Shown here: piece after piece, positions 25,006-36,502 of the stretch | Position numbering within the stretch: the first letter of the stretch is position 1 | How the letters are laid out: the number at the start of each line of letters is the position of its first letter | Assembly: GCA_963921825.1 (NCBI GenBank) | Contig: OY997591.1 | Location: 33,935,825-33,999,824 of the forward strand | DNA length: 64,000 bases | DNA from: Erodium maritimum | Taxonomy: Eukaryota > Streptophyta > Magnoliopsida > Geraniales > Geraniaceae | Direction: 5' to 3' | Program-made: the position numbers and the translations under genes | The notes under the pieces: generated by a model | Database searches by the model: none | What the model saw: the letters and a program-made list of their open reading frames with translations, nothing else | What the model was told of the DNA's origin: nothing

Positions 25006-25175
25006 GTCACAGGTCTGTGACGGAAACCGTGACGGAGCACGTCACGGCTCCGTGACGGAGGGCGTGACGGCACACGTCACGGTTCCGTGACGCCAACCGT
25101 GACGGTGCACGTCACGGTTGCATGACCCGAACCGTGACGGAGCCCGTCAAGGCTCCGTGACCCATTCCGTGATGG
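25006..25175. promoter_or_regulatory. Phased GTGAC/GTCAC array, 3' LTR copy
   Basis: Same 11-12-12 bp spacing as in the 5' LTR. Substitutions between the copies fall in both motifs and spacers. Confidence 0.75.
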
Positions 25176-25890
25176 ATCAGAAATGGACTTTTCATGTCCA
25201 TTTTGGTTGTTTTCGAGTAATTAGGAAGGTTATCTTTAACCGAACGTATTGGGGTTTAGTTTGGGTGTTTACTCTTTAAACCACCCTTGAATTATTATTA
25301 ATTCTCGTATTACTTTGTGATCTTAGACGTTTTTCCCGATCACGGCGGAGGAGGCTACTAGACGACTCTTGGTTGATCGTGTTGGATAGCGATTGAGGTA
25401 GGGAAAAGTAGCGAATACCAGTTAATTTACGGAAAGTTACTAGAATACATATAGGATGTGAACAACCGGAATAATTGTAGAATCACATGTAGGATGTGAA
25501 TAACTAGAGTAGTTGTTTAACATATGGAACCACTTGCGGGCCATGTCGTGCCCGTAGGTGTGGGACTTGCTGTGCTATAGAATCACATGTGGGCCAGGTC
25601 GTGCCCGTAGGATTGTGTGTTGGTTGCGCTTGTTTGTGATTAGTAGCTTGAAATGTTTATATGTGGTATGTTCCGTTGTTAAATGAAGGATCATGATATG
25701 CTATGAAAATGTGGTGAATTTTAGTGTGAATTATTGTCTTGCGATATGATCGGGTGAATGATAGACCGACGGGGTGGGTGTTCGGTAAGGTATGTCGGTA
25801 TGTTATGTTCCGTATGGTATGTGTGGAGTGATTTGTACCCCGGGAAGATATTCGACCGACGGAGGATCCGGTCTGGTATGTTTTATATGA

Positions 25891-26188
25891 GTTTCACCCC
25901 GATGTTGTGTGTCCGAGAAGACATCTAGACCGATGCTGTGTTCCGGTATGATGTGTTGTATGAGTTTCACCCCGATGCTGTGTGTCCGGGAAGACATCTA
26001 GACCGATGATGCTTTCCGGTATGATGTGTTCGTTCGTATGAGTTTCACCCCGATGATGTGTGTCCGGGAAGATATATAGACCGATGCTACGTTCCGGTAT
26101 GATATGTTGTATGAGCTTCACCCCGATGCTTTGTGTCCGGGAAGATATCTAGACCGATGTTATGTTCCGGTACGATATTTTGAGTCGT
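25891..26188. repeat. Minisatellite in 3' LTR of gypsy-1, four units
   Basis: Units start at 25891, 25964, 26042 and 26115 (73-78 bp each), starting GTTTCACCCCGATG or GCTTCACCCCGATG. Confidence 0.9.
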
Positions 26189-26740
26189 GCGGTGCGACCC
26201 GGTGTATCATTGTATACCTACCTCATGTCTGTATGACATCGGGTTGAGTGACGTTCGTAATTGGTGTCGCTGCAGACAGTTCCGTTGTATGTGTGTTTCT
26301 TTGTCTTGGATCTAGTGTCGAAATGTGTTCACCTGTTTGTTTTTGTTTGTATTGTTGCTTTACTAGTATGCCATAATTCGACGGGTATTCGTGGTGACGG
26401 AGCGGAAGCTCATCCCCTTTACTACTTTTTCCTACTGAGCGAAAGCTCATCCCCTTCATTACTGTTTTTACAGGTTTTGAGCATGATTTTGTTTAGAGGA
26501 CGGCTCGAATCTCGGGAGCTTATCGAGGGCCCGGGAGTTATTTTCTTAGTTGAGACATACTCCCTTTCGTTGTACTAAACTTCGTTTTATTTTGGATTTC
26601 GAGCGCCTGACTCGTGTTACCGGAATTGTTGGTTTTGGAACTAATTTTGGAGATTTATTTCGTTTTAAAATTCCAGTTATTATTATTATTATTTTAGTTC
26701 ACGTCTCGAGTCTGGTCAAAACCGGATTTAGAGCGTGACA

Positions 26741-27085
26741 TTAGACATGAGAAACGAAAGAGAATGCCATGAGATAGGAACAAGGAATGAAAGGGGGTGT
26801 TTTCAAATTCAGTCCATTGTCATACTAGAAAGATTTGATGGGGAGATCAAATTGAGTTTGAACTTAAGCAAAGAACAAAATGAAGATATTAAAAACAACA
26901 GTCTTACACACGAAGAGGAAATACCCAAAGAAAATGAGAGAAATCATCCAATAATAGAAAGTAATAACAAAAGCCACTAGTGCTCAAAACTAGAAAAGTC
27001 CATAAATCAGAGTGAACAATTTCAAACATATGAGTGATATGAGAAACCGATAGATTGTAATAGCATGGTGCCATGTGGACAAGTG
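26741..27085 (-). pseudogene. Copia-A integrase core remnant (right half of split element)
   Basis: Minus-strand translation gives the integrase core of a Ty1/copia element: FEIVHSDLW, a YYFLLLDDFSHFLWVFPL segment, then VQTQFDLPIKSF and a YDNG segment (normally CDNG), ending SFVSHV at the gypsy-1 junction. It continues in the left half at 10712 with SPQNGKAGG. In-frame stops are present; one lies where Q is expected before YDNG. Gag, protease and the 5' LTR are missing. The element appears cut near 27090 by the next inverted-repeat element. Confidence 0.85.
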
Positions 27086-27947
27086 TTCATTTTTTTTCTT
27101 CACCAATTCACTAATTTAATCATTCCTGTTTCGTTTCAACTCCGATTAGCTTCAAACTTGCCCCAATATTTTTCTTTTTCCAATGGCTTTAAATCAAGAT
27201 CAGTCATGAATATATTTTAAAGTACAAAAATAAAAAGTTATATCGGGATGATAAAAATAATGTTGAGTGTTGATAAATCTTCACTAATAAATGTTTTATA
27301 TCGGGGTATCATACTAGTGATAAATGTTGATATAAAAAAACATGTACTAAGGTGATAAAAAATTAATTAGGTGATAATTCAATTTTGATAATAAGTGTGA
27401 TAAACTAGAGTTTAGTGTTGATAAAAAAACATGTGATGGGTGTGATAAAACACATGTAATTTAGTGATAAATATAGTGTTTAGTGTTGATAAAACTAATG
27501 CTTAGTGTTCATAAAAAAACATGTGATGAGGTGATAAAAATTATGTCCAGTTTTAGAAAATGAGGTGATAAAACTAGTGTTTAGTGTTGATAAAACCAGA
27601 GTAAAGTGTTGATAAAACTAGTGTAAAGTGTTGATAAAAATTACCAAGATATAATTTATTTTTAAATCATCTCCGAAATAATATATTTTTTTCTTGCTTT
27701 AAAAAAAATATTCACCATTGATCTTGATAGAAAACCCTTGAAAAAACAAGGGGTATTTTCACCTCAATACCCTAACTTTCGTTTGTGGCACCTCAATACC
27801 CTAGAATGTATATTTTTGTCACTTTAATACCTACCGTCAATTTTCCATCCATTTTGGATGGAAAATCCCTACCTTTTCAAAAAATTCCAAAATTACCCTT
27901 ATAAAAAAAAATCCTAAATCTATTACCCTTATAAACAAAAATTCCTT

Positions 27948-28426
27948 GGGTTAAATATCAAAACTTACTCTTAAGTATTGGTCACGAACACTACACTACC
28001 CATGTTTTCAAAATGAACACTACACTACCTTTAAGTATTGGTCACGTGATTTTGTTAGTAAAAATGGATGGAATTTTCCATTCCGTTAGTCATATGACCT
28101 CAAGTGTCATATAATGAATGGTAAAATGACATTTTTTTGCCCTTAAGTATTTGACCTCTATACATTTTATAAGGAACAATAACGAGGGTACAATAGTAAT
28201 GTTCCTTATAAAATGTGTAGAGGTCATATAATTAAGGGGAAACGTCATTTTACCATCCATTATATGACACTTGAGGTCATATGACTAACGGAATGGAAAA
28301 TTTCGTCCATTTTTACTAACAAAATCGCGTGACCAATACTTAAAGGTAGTGTAGTGTTCATTTTGAAAACGTAGGTAGTATAATGTTCGTGACCAATACT
28401 TAAGAGTAAGTTTCAATATTTAACCC
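27948..28426. mobile_element. Mutator-type foldback MITE, 479 bp
   Basis: Starts GGGTTAAATAT and ends ATATTTAACCC. The two halves are near-complete inverted copies meeting around 28190. A perfect 9-bp target duplication AAATTCCTT lies at 27939-27947 and 28427-28435. Confidence 0.92.
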
Positions 28427-28439
28427 AAATTCCTTTTTA

Positions 28440-28890
28440 CTTTTCTTTTTTCTCATTTTCTCCTCTGAAACCACAACCCACTCGTGCTCTTCTTCCTCAC
28501 CCTCTCACCCTAGTTCCTCCGGCCTCTCTCTCTGCTTCAATACCGGACGAACAATTCTCTATTCGCCGGAGAAGAAGGTGATCGCTGCTACAATCACTGG
28601 AGCTCTCCATCTTCTTCCCCCTCTATTCTTCTTCCCTTCCCTCCATTCCCCCCTTCACTGCACAGATTTGAGGCTTCGCGACCTGGGTTATCGACAGTGG
28701 GCTTTGAAGATCCGTGTCTTGACGAAGAACAGCTGCTACCTGCCGACGTTCAAGCTCCTAGGTCACCGGTGTTCCGTTCAAGCCAGATCTGAGATCGGCC
28801 AAGTTCAACTGTTATGCTGCCCAGATCTAAGATTGGAGTCGACGCCGTCCAATAGATTCGATTTTCATGTTTTTGTGTGAAAAACAGAGA
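28440..28890 (+). other. GC-rich gene-like fragment inside the Mutator-like element
   Basis: A pyrimidine-rich stretch like a plant 5' leader is followed by GC-rich, exon-like sequence, in sharp contrast with the AT-rich arms. A 100-codon ORF (28578-28880) has no recognised domain. It resembles fragments carried by Pack-MULEs; the source gene is not identified. Confidence 0.5.
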
Positions 28891-29944
28891 AGGATAAAAT
28901 ATGTATGAAATTAAAAAATAATTTGTTGTAATAAAAACTGATTTTTGTAAAACAATAAAAATGAATTGTTGTAGTAAAAATTGATTTTTTTTTAAATAAA
29001 AACATATTTTTTTAAAATAAAAACTGAATTCTAAAAGTAAAAATTGATTTTTTTTATAAATAAAGCTGATTTTTAAAATAAAAACTGATTTTTTAACAAC
29101 AAAATATGATTTTTAAAAATAAAAATGAATTGTTGTAGAAAAAATTGATTTTTTTAAAATAAAAACAGATTTTTTTTAAAAATAAAAACTGATTTTTTAA
29201 CAATAAAATATGATTTTTAAAAATAAAAATGAATTTTTGTAGTAAAAATTGTTTTTAAAAAATAAAATCTGATTTTTAAATTAAATATTAATGTTTTTAA
29301 ATAAAAAATTGAATTTTGAAAAATAAAATCTAATTTTTTTAAATTAAAAACATATTTTTATAAAATAAATAAATAAATATAATTTTTGAAAATCAATGAC
29401 ATTAGTTTGAAAATTTGACTGTTAGTGAGGTGTATTTTGGGCTTTTCAAGCATTTTCCATCCAAAATGGATGGAAAGTTGACGGCGGGTACTAAAGTGAC
29501 GGAAAATGTCATTCTAGGGTATTGAGGTGCCACTAAAAATAGTTAGGGTATTGAGGTGACAAAAACTCAATAGTTAGGGTATTGAGGTGAAAATTACCCA
29601 AAAAACAAAGATATTGGCGCAAGTTTGAAGCCAATCGGAGTTCAAACGAAGCGGAAAAAATTAAATCATGTTTAGCTTGAAAAATGAGGTGATAAACCTA
29701 GTGTCTAGTGTTTATAAAATAAGTGTAAAGTATTGATAAAACCAGTGAAAAGTGTTGATAAAAATTATCTAGATAATTTTTTTTTAAATCAGCCCAATTT
29801 TTTTTCATGATTCAAAATATATTCATGACTGATCTTGATAGAAAACTCTTGAAAAAAACAAAAACATTGACGCAAATTTGAAGCCAATCGGAATTCAAAC
29901 GAAACGGGAAAAATTAAATTTGTGAATTGGTAAAAAAATATGAT

Positions 29945-30402
29945 AAGTTTACTAAAAAAAGCCCCTACAACTTACTAAAAAAGTACTACTTTTTTTCAAT
30001 CAACAATTCACATGATTTTTAGGTTAAGGGTGGTTTCTATTTGATTTATTCTCCTCTAGCTTTTGCTCCATTACCACATCACTTTTGATTTAGTTAAGAG
30101 GGGTTCGTCTTAACACCTTGTTATCACGTCTTGTTAATATCTCAGATTCTACTTGGTCTTACTTGAACGTTGAATGCATGGTTTGGGTACAGTCTTGACT
30201 GTTGATTACATTCAACACTTGCTATTTATTCTCGTCATACTTGATACTTCCCTTACTATGGTCACAAAATAATGTGTTCAAAGTCTAACTACAGAGTAGC
30301 TATTGCAGCGCACAACATATTTATGCAAACAATTGCTTATGTAAGTCGAGCATTTACCATCTACCTGACCATATATTACACGATAGAAAAGAATTATTGG
30401 GA
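29945..30402. other. No gene; 3' flank of LESV
   Basis: AT-rich sequence with no recognisable copia continuation or ORF. It presumably includes the LESV 3' untranslated region next to 30403. Confidence 0.5.
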
Positions 30403-33400
30403 TCACGCCATGTCTGATGGCTTGGGAACTTCCCGCAGCTGTACTGAGTTGTCGTAGCAGTGATAGAAACCAAAGTGTGGGAATCTCTCATACCACGTCT
30501 CCTGAGGCTCGTGAGTATCCCAGTGTTCGCCGCTGCTGCTCTTTCCATACTTGTGCACCCATCCGGAGCCATTGTGCCCTTCACCCCATGTCCGGTTCCA
30601 CCTCTCCCCGTACTTACCTTCCCACCACGTTTCACCCTGCTTCACACCATTACCATTTGGATCAAAATTCTCATCCCACTTGTCCCCCCATTTCGTCCAC
30701 CCACCATCCTCGCAACGTTCCGCCCATTTGTCAGTATATTTTATGCTACCACCCTGTCCATCATACTCTTCACCCCACCTGCCAAAGGCACCCAACATGT
30801 GCTTATGCATCAAACAAATATAACAGGGGGAAATAATCATTTTGCCAACATCCGTTTTATGTATGAGAACTGTCCATGCAGTTTTCTGTCACTACTTGCA
30901 TGAATTTCTCTATATGATTCTTATGATTACAGGACAGAACGGAAATACTAAGGGTATGATGTGGGCAGCTACATTCTGTGCCATTCATTGACTTTTCCTC
31001 TCTCATAGAGTAAAAGGCAAGCCCTAAAAGAATGCAAATAGTTATGCACGCGAAATGACAAATGGCTTGTTGCCTTTACTAAGAACATTGATGATATCTA
31101 TGATTCAAAATATCAGTTACTATAACCTATACGTTCTCCAAAAAATGTTAGCAGGAATGGACTCCAGAAGAATGTAACATTAGGGGACTGAGATATCTCG
31201 ATCTATCTGGAATTGACGACATTATATTGTAGACTATCTGGCAGGTTAACACATACGCTCCATATCTCACTACTACGCACTTCACAAGGATCTATATAAT
31301 CATACTATGGCCTTTCGTCGGGCAACACCACTAACGTCTTTCAAAGGGGAGGTCTTTGTTGAAATCCACCATGAGGAAGAAATTTGTGGAGTTAGGGGTT
31401 GTCTTTTTGCAGATCTTAACAATAGGAAATGGCCAATATGGATTTGAAACTATAACCTGATTGAGGGTAGTCTAAGATCAACACACACTAGATTAGTACC
31501 TTTCATGCCAAACATGAGCATGACCGGCATCAAGGGGTGTTGCTGGGTCAATGCTGCACCATTTGTGAGCCCATTTGTCTGCTTGGCCGGAGGAATTATA
31601 ATGTTCCCACCATTGCTCTTGCCACTCATCACCTTGTCCATTCTTGCCCCATTTGTCTGCAGTTTTCTCAAGATGCACAAGTCCAGAATCCTGACAAACA
31701 CGATGCATATGAATACCACAATGTTTTGAATATTAAACTACACAGATGCATACAAACTTTCACCAGAAATTCTGTAATAAGCAATCCTATTTTTTGGTAA
31801 ACAAAACTGAACTTATATATAATTGTTATTATGTATTTCACCGAACATGTATTCATGTGAATGACTGTTATGCATTTGGTTCACGAAACCTACCACAATT
31901 GATTGGAAAATGGCTAAGTTGTTATGTATTTCACCGAACAAAATGAAATGAATAGTTTTTGCAACTCGAGTTCCTTCTAAAGTTCTAAGTAAAAGAATGA
32001 TCTGCGAAGAAGACAGCTCAAGTATCTACGAAAAAAAAATCAAGCGGATTGCCATGAAGAGCAAGAAATTCCTTATCACTCTAAAGGTGGCAAGACTGAT
32101 ATAAGATTCCTTGACATTGTAATTTCTGGACACAAAATTAATGTGGTGATAACACAGTCTTGCGGGGAAATGATAGCTTCTGGTGACTGGCAAAAAGTTT
32201 AAGGAAACTGCTTGCATCAAATGCTATTAAATGATTTTGACAAACAAAAACAAGTTTTTTAAGTCGAACGCATTTATTCTAGCAACATGCCTCTTCTTTC
32301 TAGTAGAGATGGATATTTATCTTTATATGTATTCAATGTATTAGTAGTGTATCCAATTAGTATGTGATTCAAAAGTGTGTGTAATTGAGATTGAAAAGCC
32401 CATTCATACCAACCTGCCTCATTGATTCCCTCCAATACTCACGCCAGACACTTCCACTTGCATCACGACCAGATTTCTCTGAACCGAGCTCCTTGTAGCC
32501 CAACTCATCAGAAGCCTCCCAGTACTTCTCTTGCCACTCAACAGCTTTGTCAGCACTAACACCCTTCCTCACAGTCCACTTGCAAATTACGCCATCAGGT
32601 CTTTGTTCAATTCCAGTCTCCTTCCACCACCTTGAGCCATCAGGCTGAACTCCATATGGCAACTCCTCTACCATACCAAGAGCTTGAGCTGCTTCAGCTG
32701 CATGTGCTGAAAATTCAACAACATGCTGCTGCTCCTCTTTTAAAGAAGGTAACTCTACAGTGGACTCTGAAACTTCCACCTTTTCAACTTCCATCAGTGA
32801 TTGGAGAGGTGGAAGAGGAGGGCTATGGTCATTATCATTGAGCTTGCTCTGGAAAGGAATCGGGAGAACCTCTTTGGATCGTTCTTTCTCCACCACTGGC
32901 TTCGTTGGAGGTTGAAATGCCGGAGCTGCTCTTGCTATCTGTAAGTTACTGAAATCGTGTATGCTGCTATCGCTATCCGCTGGGGGAGTCCACGACCAAA
33001 AATCTGGACCAGGTGTTTGTTTAGAAGTTTCTGATCCGGGAACAAAAATGCTTCCATTTTGTGTTCCTGGCGAAATTCAAGGATTTTCCAAGTTGAGTAC
33101 ATGAAAACATACTAAGATGCTTCAGGGATCAATGGAATTGACCATCTAAAAATATTTATCAAGTTAATAATTAAGATACAAAAAAGATAAATTTTCTCCA
33201 AAAAAATCTATATAATTAGATTCTGCAAGTAGAATTAAATAATGAAGCCGTTGTTAGAAAATAACTATCTCAATCATAATGAATTAAATTCAGAACTAAT
33301 CTAAACCTAATCAAAACATTCACAAAACAGGGAAATGGAAAATGAAAATCAGAAGAAAATATGTACCTTGGCGAGGCTCCTTTTTCCTTCCACTGATCTC

Positions 33401-33667
33401 CAGCAAAGGCCCCTTCGCACCGGTCAAATCAATGACCTGCAACCGCTGAATCCGGTCCCTCTCCTCCTTAGAGATTTGGAGAATCTTCTCGAACTCCTCG
33501 GTCTTCTTCTCCAAATCCTCAACGATAGCCGTGTTCTTCCACATGTCGAGGTCGGAGCTCCCTTCATCCGTAGTAGCCCTGAGGCTCCAGGACCGGATCC
33601 TCGGCAGCGGCTGCTTGACGGCGAAAGCGAGGAAGACGCCGGAGCCCAGTGGGACATTACACGCCAT
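30403..33667 (-). CDS. LESV: LIKE EARLY STARVATION (LESV), plastid starch-binding Trp-rich protein
   Basis: LESV and its paralogue ESV1 bind starch glucans in the plastid stroma and affect how starch is organised and degraded. Four exons on the minus strand: 33367-33667, 32414-33066, 31500-31690 and 30403-30778. The join gives 507 codons including the stop, and every junction has GT/AG. The start ATG (33665-33667) opens a Ser/Arg-containing transit-peptide-like N-terminus, followed by a charged helix (about residues 47-75). From about residue 190 comes the family's Trp-rich domain: DGSRWWKETG, SVWREYWRESM, DEWQEQWWEHY, KWGDKWDE, GEGHNGSGWVHKYGKS and WYERFPHFGFYHCYDNS. The Arabidopsis protein is somewhat longer, the difference lying N-terminally. 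No damage was seen, and antisense ORFs are shadows. Confidence 0.95.
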
Positions 33668-33904
33668 TTGGGATACACGGAGAAATGATATTTTGGGATT
33701 TCAGATTTTTAGTTTAATTATATCAAATTTCGACAAGGAGAAGCCGCTGACGTGGATTTCAAGCAAGGTACTCATGCCTTTTTTTAATGAATATTTTGTG
33801 TTTCAAGTTAAAAGGGAGCGACACGTCGCATTAGGACTCACGTGAGTGAGCGCGGTTTTAGAGGATCTGTTGATCGTTCAGTTCTCTGTCTTGCTAAACA
33901 CGGG
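33668..33904. other. LESV upstream region
   Basis: Short 5' flank of LESV, ending where AT-rich inverted-arm sequence begins near 33905. No distinct promoter element was recognised. Confidence 0.5.
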
Positions 33905-34196
33905 TAATTATAAATTTTCGAAAATTCAGATTTTAATTTAAAAATACATAAAAATCTGTTTTTTTTATAAATTCATTTTTTATTTAAAAAAATTATTTTT
34001 ATTTTCAAAAATTCATATTTTTATTTAAAAAATACATAAAAATCAGTTTTTTTAAATACATAATTATTTTTATTTTCAAAAATTCTGTTTTATTTTTATA
34101 AATTCAGTTTTTTTATAAAAATTATTTAATTTCAAAAATTCATATTTTAATTTAAAAAATACATAAAAATCAGATTTTATTTTTTAGGGATAATTT

Positions 34197-34779
34197 CATT
34201 TTAGTACCTAAAACTTTCGGATTTTGTTTTTAGTACCCTAAATGTTTTTTGTGCCACTTCAGTACCCTAAATCTTTGTTTATTCCAGTTTAGTACCCGTC
34301 GCTAACTTTCCATCCATTTTTGGATGGAAAAACATCATGTGCCTTACACATGACCCTATCTTTTATAATAATACCAAAACTACCCTTAGGTAGTTTAAAA
34401 AAATTGAAATTTTGAAAAATAAAAATTGACTTTTGATTTTTATTTTCATATATAAATGAATTTTTAAATAAAAACTTATTTTTTAAAACAGTAAATTGAT
34501 TTTTTAAATTAAAATATATTTTTTATTAAAAAAACTGATTTTTATATATTAAAAAAATTAAATTCAATGGAATTTTTTTGAAAATTTGATGTAACATGAG
34601 GGGTATTTTGGACATTTTATGTTCATTGGATGGAAAGTTAACAACATTGGATGGAAAATTAGACGTTGGGTACTAAACTGGAATAAACAAAGATTTAGGG
34701 TACTGAAGTGGCACAAAAAACATTTAGGGTACTAAAAACGAAATCCGAAAATTTTAGGGTACTAAAATGGAATTATCCC
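34197..34779. mobile_element. Mutator-like MITE, 583 bp
   Basis: Terminal inverted repeats of more than 100 bp start GGGATAATTTCATTTTAGTA and end with the near complement. A perfect 9-bp duplication TATTTTTTA lies at 34188-34196 and 34780-34788. It is the same family as the 27751-29599 element. Confidence 0.92.
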
Positions 34780-34879
34780 TATTTTTTAAAATACATAAAA
34801 TCAGTTTTTTTTAATTCAATTAATTTTTATTATTTATTTATTTATCATTTTACTACCCAAAAATATATAAAATCTAGGC

Positions 34880-35105
34880 GGGGGAAGATCCATAGTCGCA
34901 CCCGATCCTCAGTTCCCGTTCAAGGTTCTCATGGAGGAGCTCGTCGGAGTGACGACGAACTTCATCGGAGACATGGCCTCGCGGCCCAACTTCGGGCTCA
35001 ATGAGCTCGACTTCGTGTTCTCAACCCTGGTCGTGGGATCGATTCTCAACTTCACCCTCATGAATATGGGCAGAAAAATGAAGGGTGAATATGAATCTGA
35101 ATCTG
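34880..35105 (+). pseudogene. Captured fragment of a RETICULATA-related (DUF3411) gene
   Basis: From about 34889 a plus-strand frame reads IVAPDPQFPFKVLMEELVG, then GDMASRPNFGLNELDFVFST and LVVGSILNFTLM, ending in unrelated sequence and a stop near 35108. This matches the conserved membrane-proximal core I remember for chloroplast-envelope RETICULATA-related proteins. Only about 60 residues of a much larger protein are present, with no start. It sits between inverted AT-rich arms, consistent with capture by a transposon. 35109-35290 is another GC/pyrimidine-rich, exon-like piece with no recognised domain. 35300-35690 shows nothing recognisable. Confidence 0.65.
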
Positions 35106-35694
35106 GGTAGAATTTCTCCTTTCCTCCCTCTTATCTTCTCTCCACCACGTAGCCTTCACACCTCTCAATCTCCACTCCTTTTTTTGGTTCTTCTCTCGAA
35201 CTCCCACCTTCACCACCACCATCGCCACGTCCGGACTCCAACGCCGGCGAGCTCCTCGGCCTCCTCCTCCTTGATGAGGTCCTAAAATCTGCTCAGGTTC
35301 CGCAGATATGTCAGGTTGAGACCCTCTTCGTCAGTGCTACTGGGGTTCCTCAGATCTGCTTGTAGATGTATATTGGAAAATGGTGTTGTTTATTTGATTT
35401 TTTGCTGAAAATTGAACGGCGTCTTCAGGAAATTGTATAATCCATTCCCAACTCTTATAATATACCTTCAGGAAATTGTATGGCATCTATAGATTGTATA
35501 ATGGATTAGGGTTTGGTTTTGAAATTGGCTTAAGAAATTGTACTGGCAATATGGGCTCTTTCCCCCCTTCTTCTGTTCTAATCTGGCTTAGGATATTGTA
35601 CATGCAATTTGGTTTTGAATCGGTGGATGATGTCTTGGAATGGGTTGAGTCGAGATGATGTTCGATAAAGAATTAAAATGAGTTTAGGGATGGC

Positions 35695-36502
35695 AATGGG
35701 CCGGGTCTGGGCCGGGTTTTGTGATACCCATACCCGGCCCGATTTTCCTACATGTGGCCCGAGCCCGCGCGAGACCCGGTAGTGGCCCATTTGTGGCCCG
35801 ACTGGGTCGGGTATTACCCTACCCGCCCAATAAAAGAGTTGTATTTTTTTCTTCTTCCAGGACACCATAATTTAATCTCACTACTCAATTTATATTGACA
35901 AATCATGTATATATGATGTGTAAAAGTTTAATATATTTATATGAAACATGCAATCTTATCATATCGGACAAGTAAAACAAGTAACACCAAACCAAAACTA
36001 ATCACTTCCAATTTTTTTATTTTGATGACTAATAAACCATAATCAAATCTAATTATCTATATATAATTAATCAAGTCTCATATCTTTCTCATTTCCAATC
36101 ATCACAATTCAAGTATTCACATCGACATCGACCATGGTATATTCCTAAATCAAAACAAGAAATATCAAGATATAAAAATAATTTTAACAATAAATTAGCT
36201 TGTATGTCTTTAAAATATTTATAATATACCTTATCATCTTTATCATAATCAAAGAGTAGAAACATATATATAGGATAGAAACGTAAAAATTAACAAATAA
36301 ATTTTGTTTTTTATTATTTAGTAACCTATCGGGTCGGGTCTAGGCCGGGTAGTACCAAACCCGATCCCGGCCCGGACCCGATTAAAAGCCCGATCAAACT
36401 GATCCGGCCCGGCCCGTTTGTACAACGGGCCGGGTCTGGCCCGATTTTTTCGGGTCGGGCAGGTCGGGTCCCCATTGGGCCTGGGTATCATTGCCATCCC
36501 TA
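35695..36502. mobile_element. hAT-type MITE, 808 bp
   Basis: Terminal inverted repeat TAGGGATGGCAATG at 35695 and its complement ending at 36502. A perfect 8-bp duplication AATGAGTT lies at 35687-35694 and 36503-36510. GC-rich CGGGCC-type subterminal repeats surround an AT-rich middle. No transposase. Confidence 0.93.

Larger units (their letters stand above)
10713..26740 (+). mobile_element. Gypsy-1: Ty3/gypsy LTR retrotransposon (Tekay-like), nested in copia-A
   Basis: LTRs (10713-13275 and 24105-26740) start TGTAAG and end TGACA. A tRNA-iMet primer site and a purine tract flank the internal region. Gag and pol are plus-strand with the gypsy order RT-RNase H-integrase. It interrupts the copia-A integrase between a VSHV segment (right side) and SPQNGK (left side), proving it is the later insertion. 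The five-base flanks (TTTAT left, TTAGA right) do not form a clear target duplication. The element itself was hit by a solo LTR (14391-18264) and by a copia-derived block (20307-22388), and its genes are riddled with stops. The long LTRs and the pol C-terminus suggest the Tekay/Del group; this subclass is inference. Confidence 0.9.
24105..26740 (+). mobile_element. 3' LTR of gypsy-1 (2636 bp)
   Basis: Collinear with the 5' LTR, with many scattered substitutions. It has the same phased GTGAC array (25006-25175) and splice-like donor (24693). Its minisatellite has four units instead of three. It ends GAGCGTGACA at 26740, after which copia-A sequence resumes. Confidence 0.9.
27751..29599. mobile_element. 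Mutator-like element, about 1.85 kb, with captured GC-rich fragment
   Basis: Long terminal inverted repeats (about 130-150 bp) begin GGGTATTTTCACCTCAATAC at 27751 and end with its near complement at 29599. The flanks AAAAAACAA (27741-27749 and 29600-29608) give a 9-bp duplication typical of Mutator-like elements, with one ambiguous G beside it. A paralogous empty site near 29850-29875 in the host element supports the boundaries. It contains a foldback MITE and, at about 28440-28890, a GC-rich exon-like fragment. The right arm is made of repeated AAAACTGATTTTT-type sequence. It has no transposase. Confidence 0.8.
27094..29944. mobile_element. Unclassified AT-rich inverted-repeat element with GATAAAA subterminal repeats
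   Basis: Arms of about 130 bp face each other at 27094-27224 and 29809-29944; shared blocks include ATATATTCATGACTGATCTT and a GAAACGRRA-type segment. Inside the arms are many copies of a short motif around GTGTTGATAAAACTAGTG (about 27230-27660 and 29680-29770). The right arm is partly duplicated in direct orientation, and that extra copy is split by the Mutator-like element. No transposase ORF is present. Exact ends and a target duplication could not be fixed. The superfamily is unknown. Confidence 0.6.

Noticed and set aside
10708-26745. A 5-bp target duplication for gypsy-1
   Set aside because: The flanks TTTAT and TTAGA do not match convincingly; the insertion is supported instead by the split copia-A gene.
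30417-30903. Three overlapping plus-strand ORFs of 90-147 codons
   Set aside because: They are antisense shadows of the LESV last exon, which has clear homology and splice sites.
34880-35105. A complete RETICULATA-related gene
   Set aside because: Only about 60 conserved residues, no start, and the frame runs into unrelated sequence between transposon arms.
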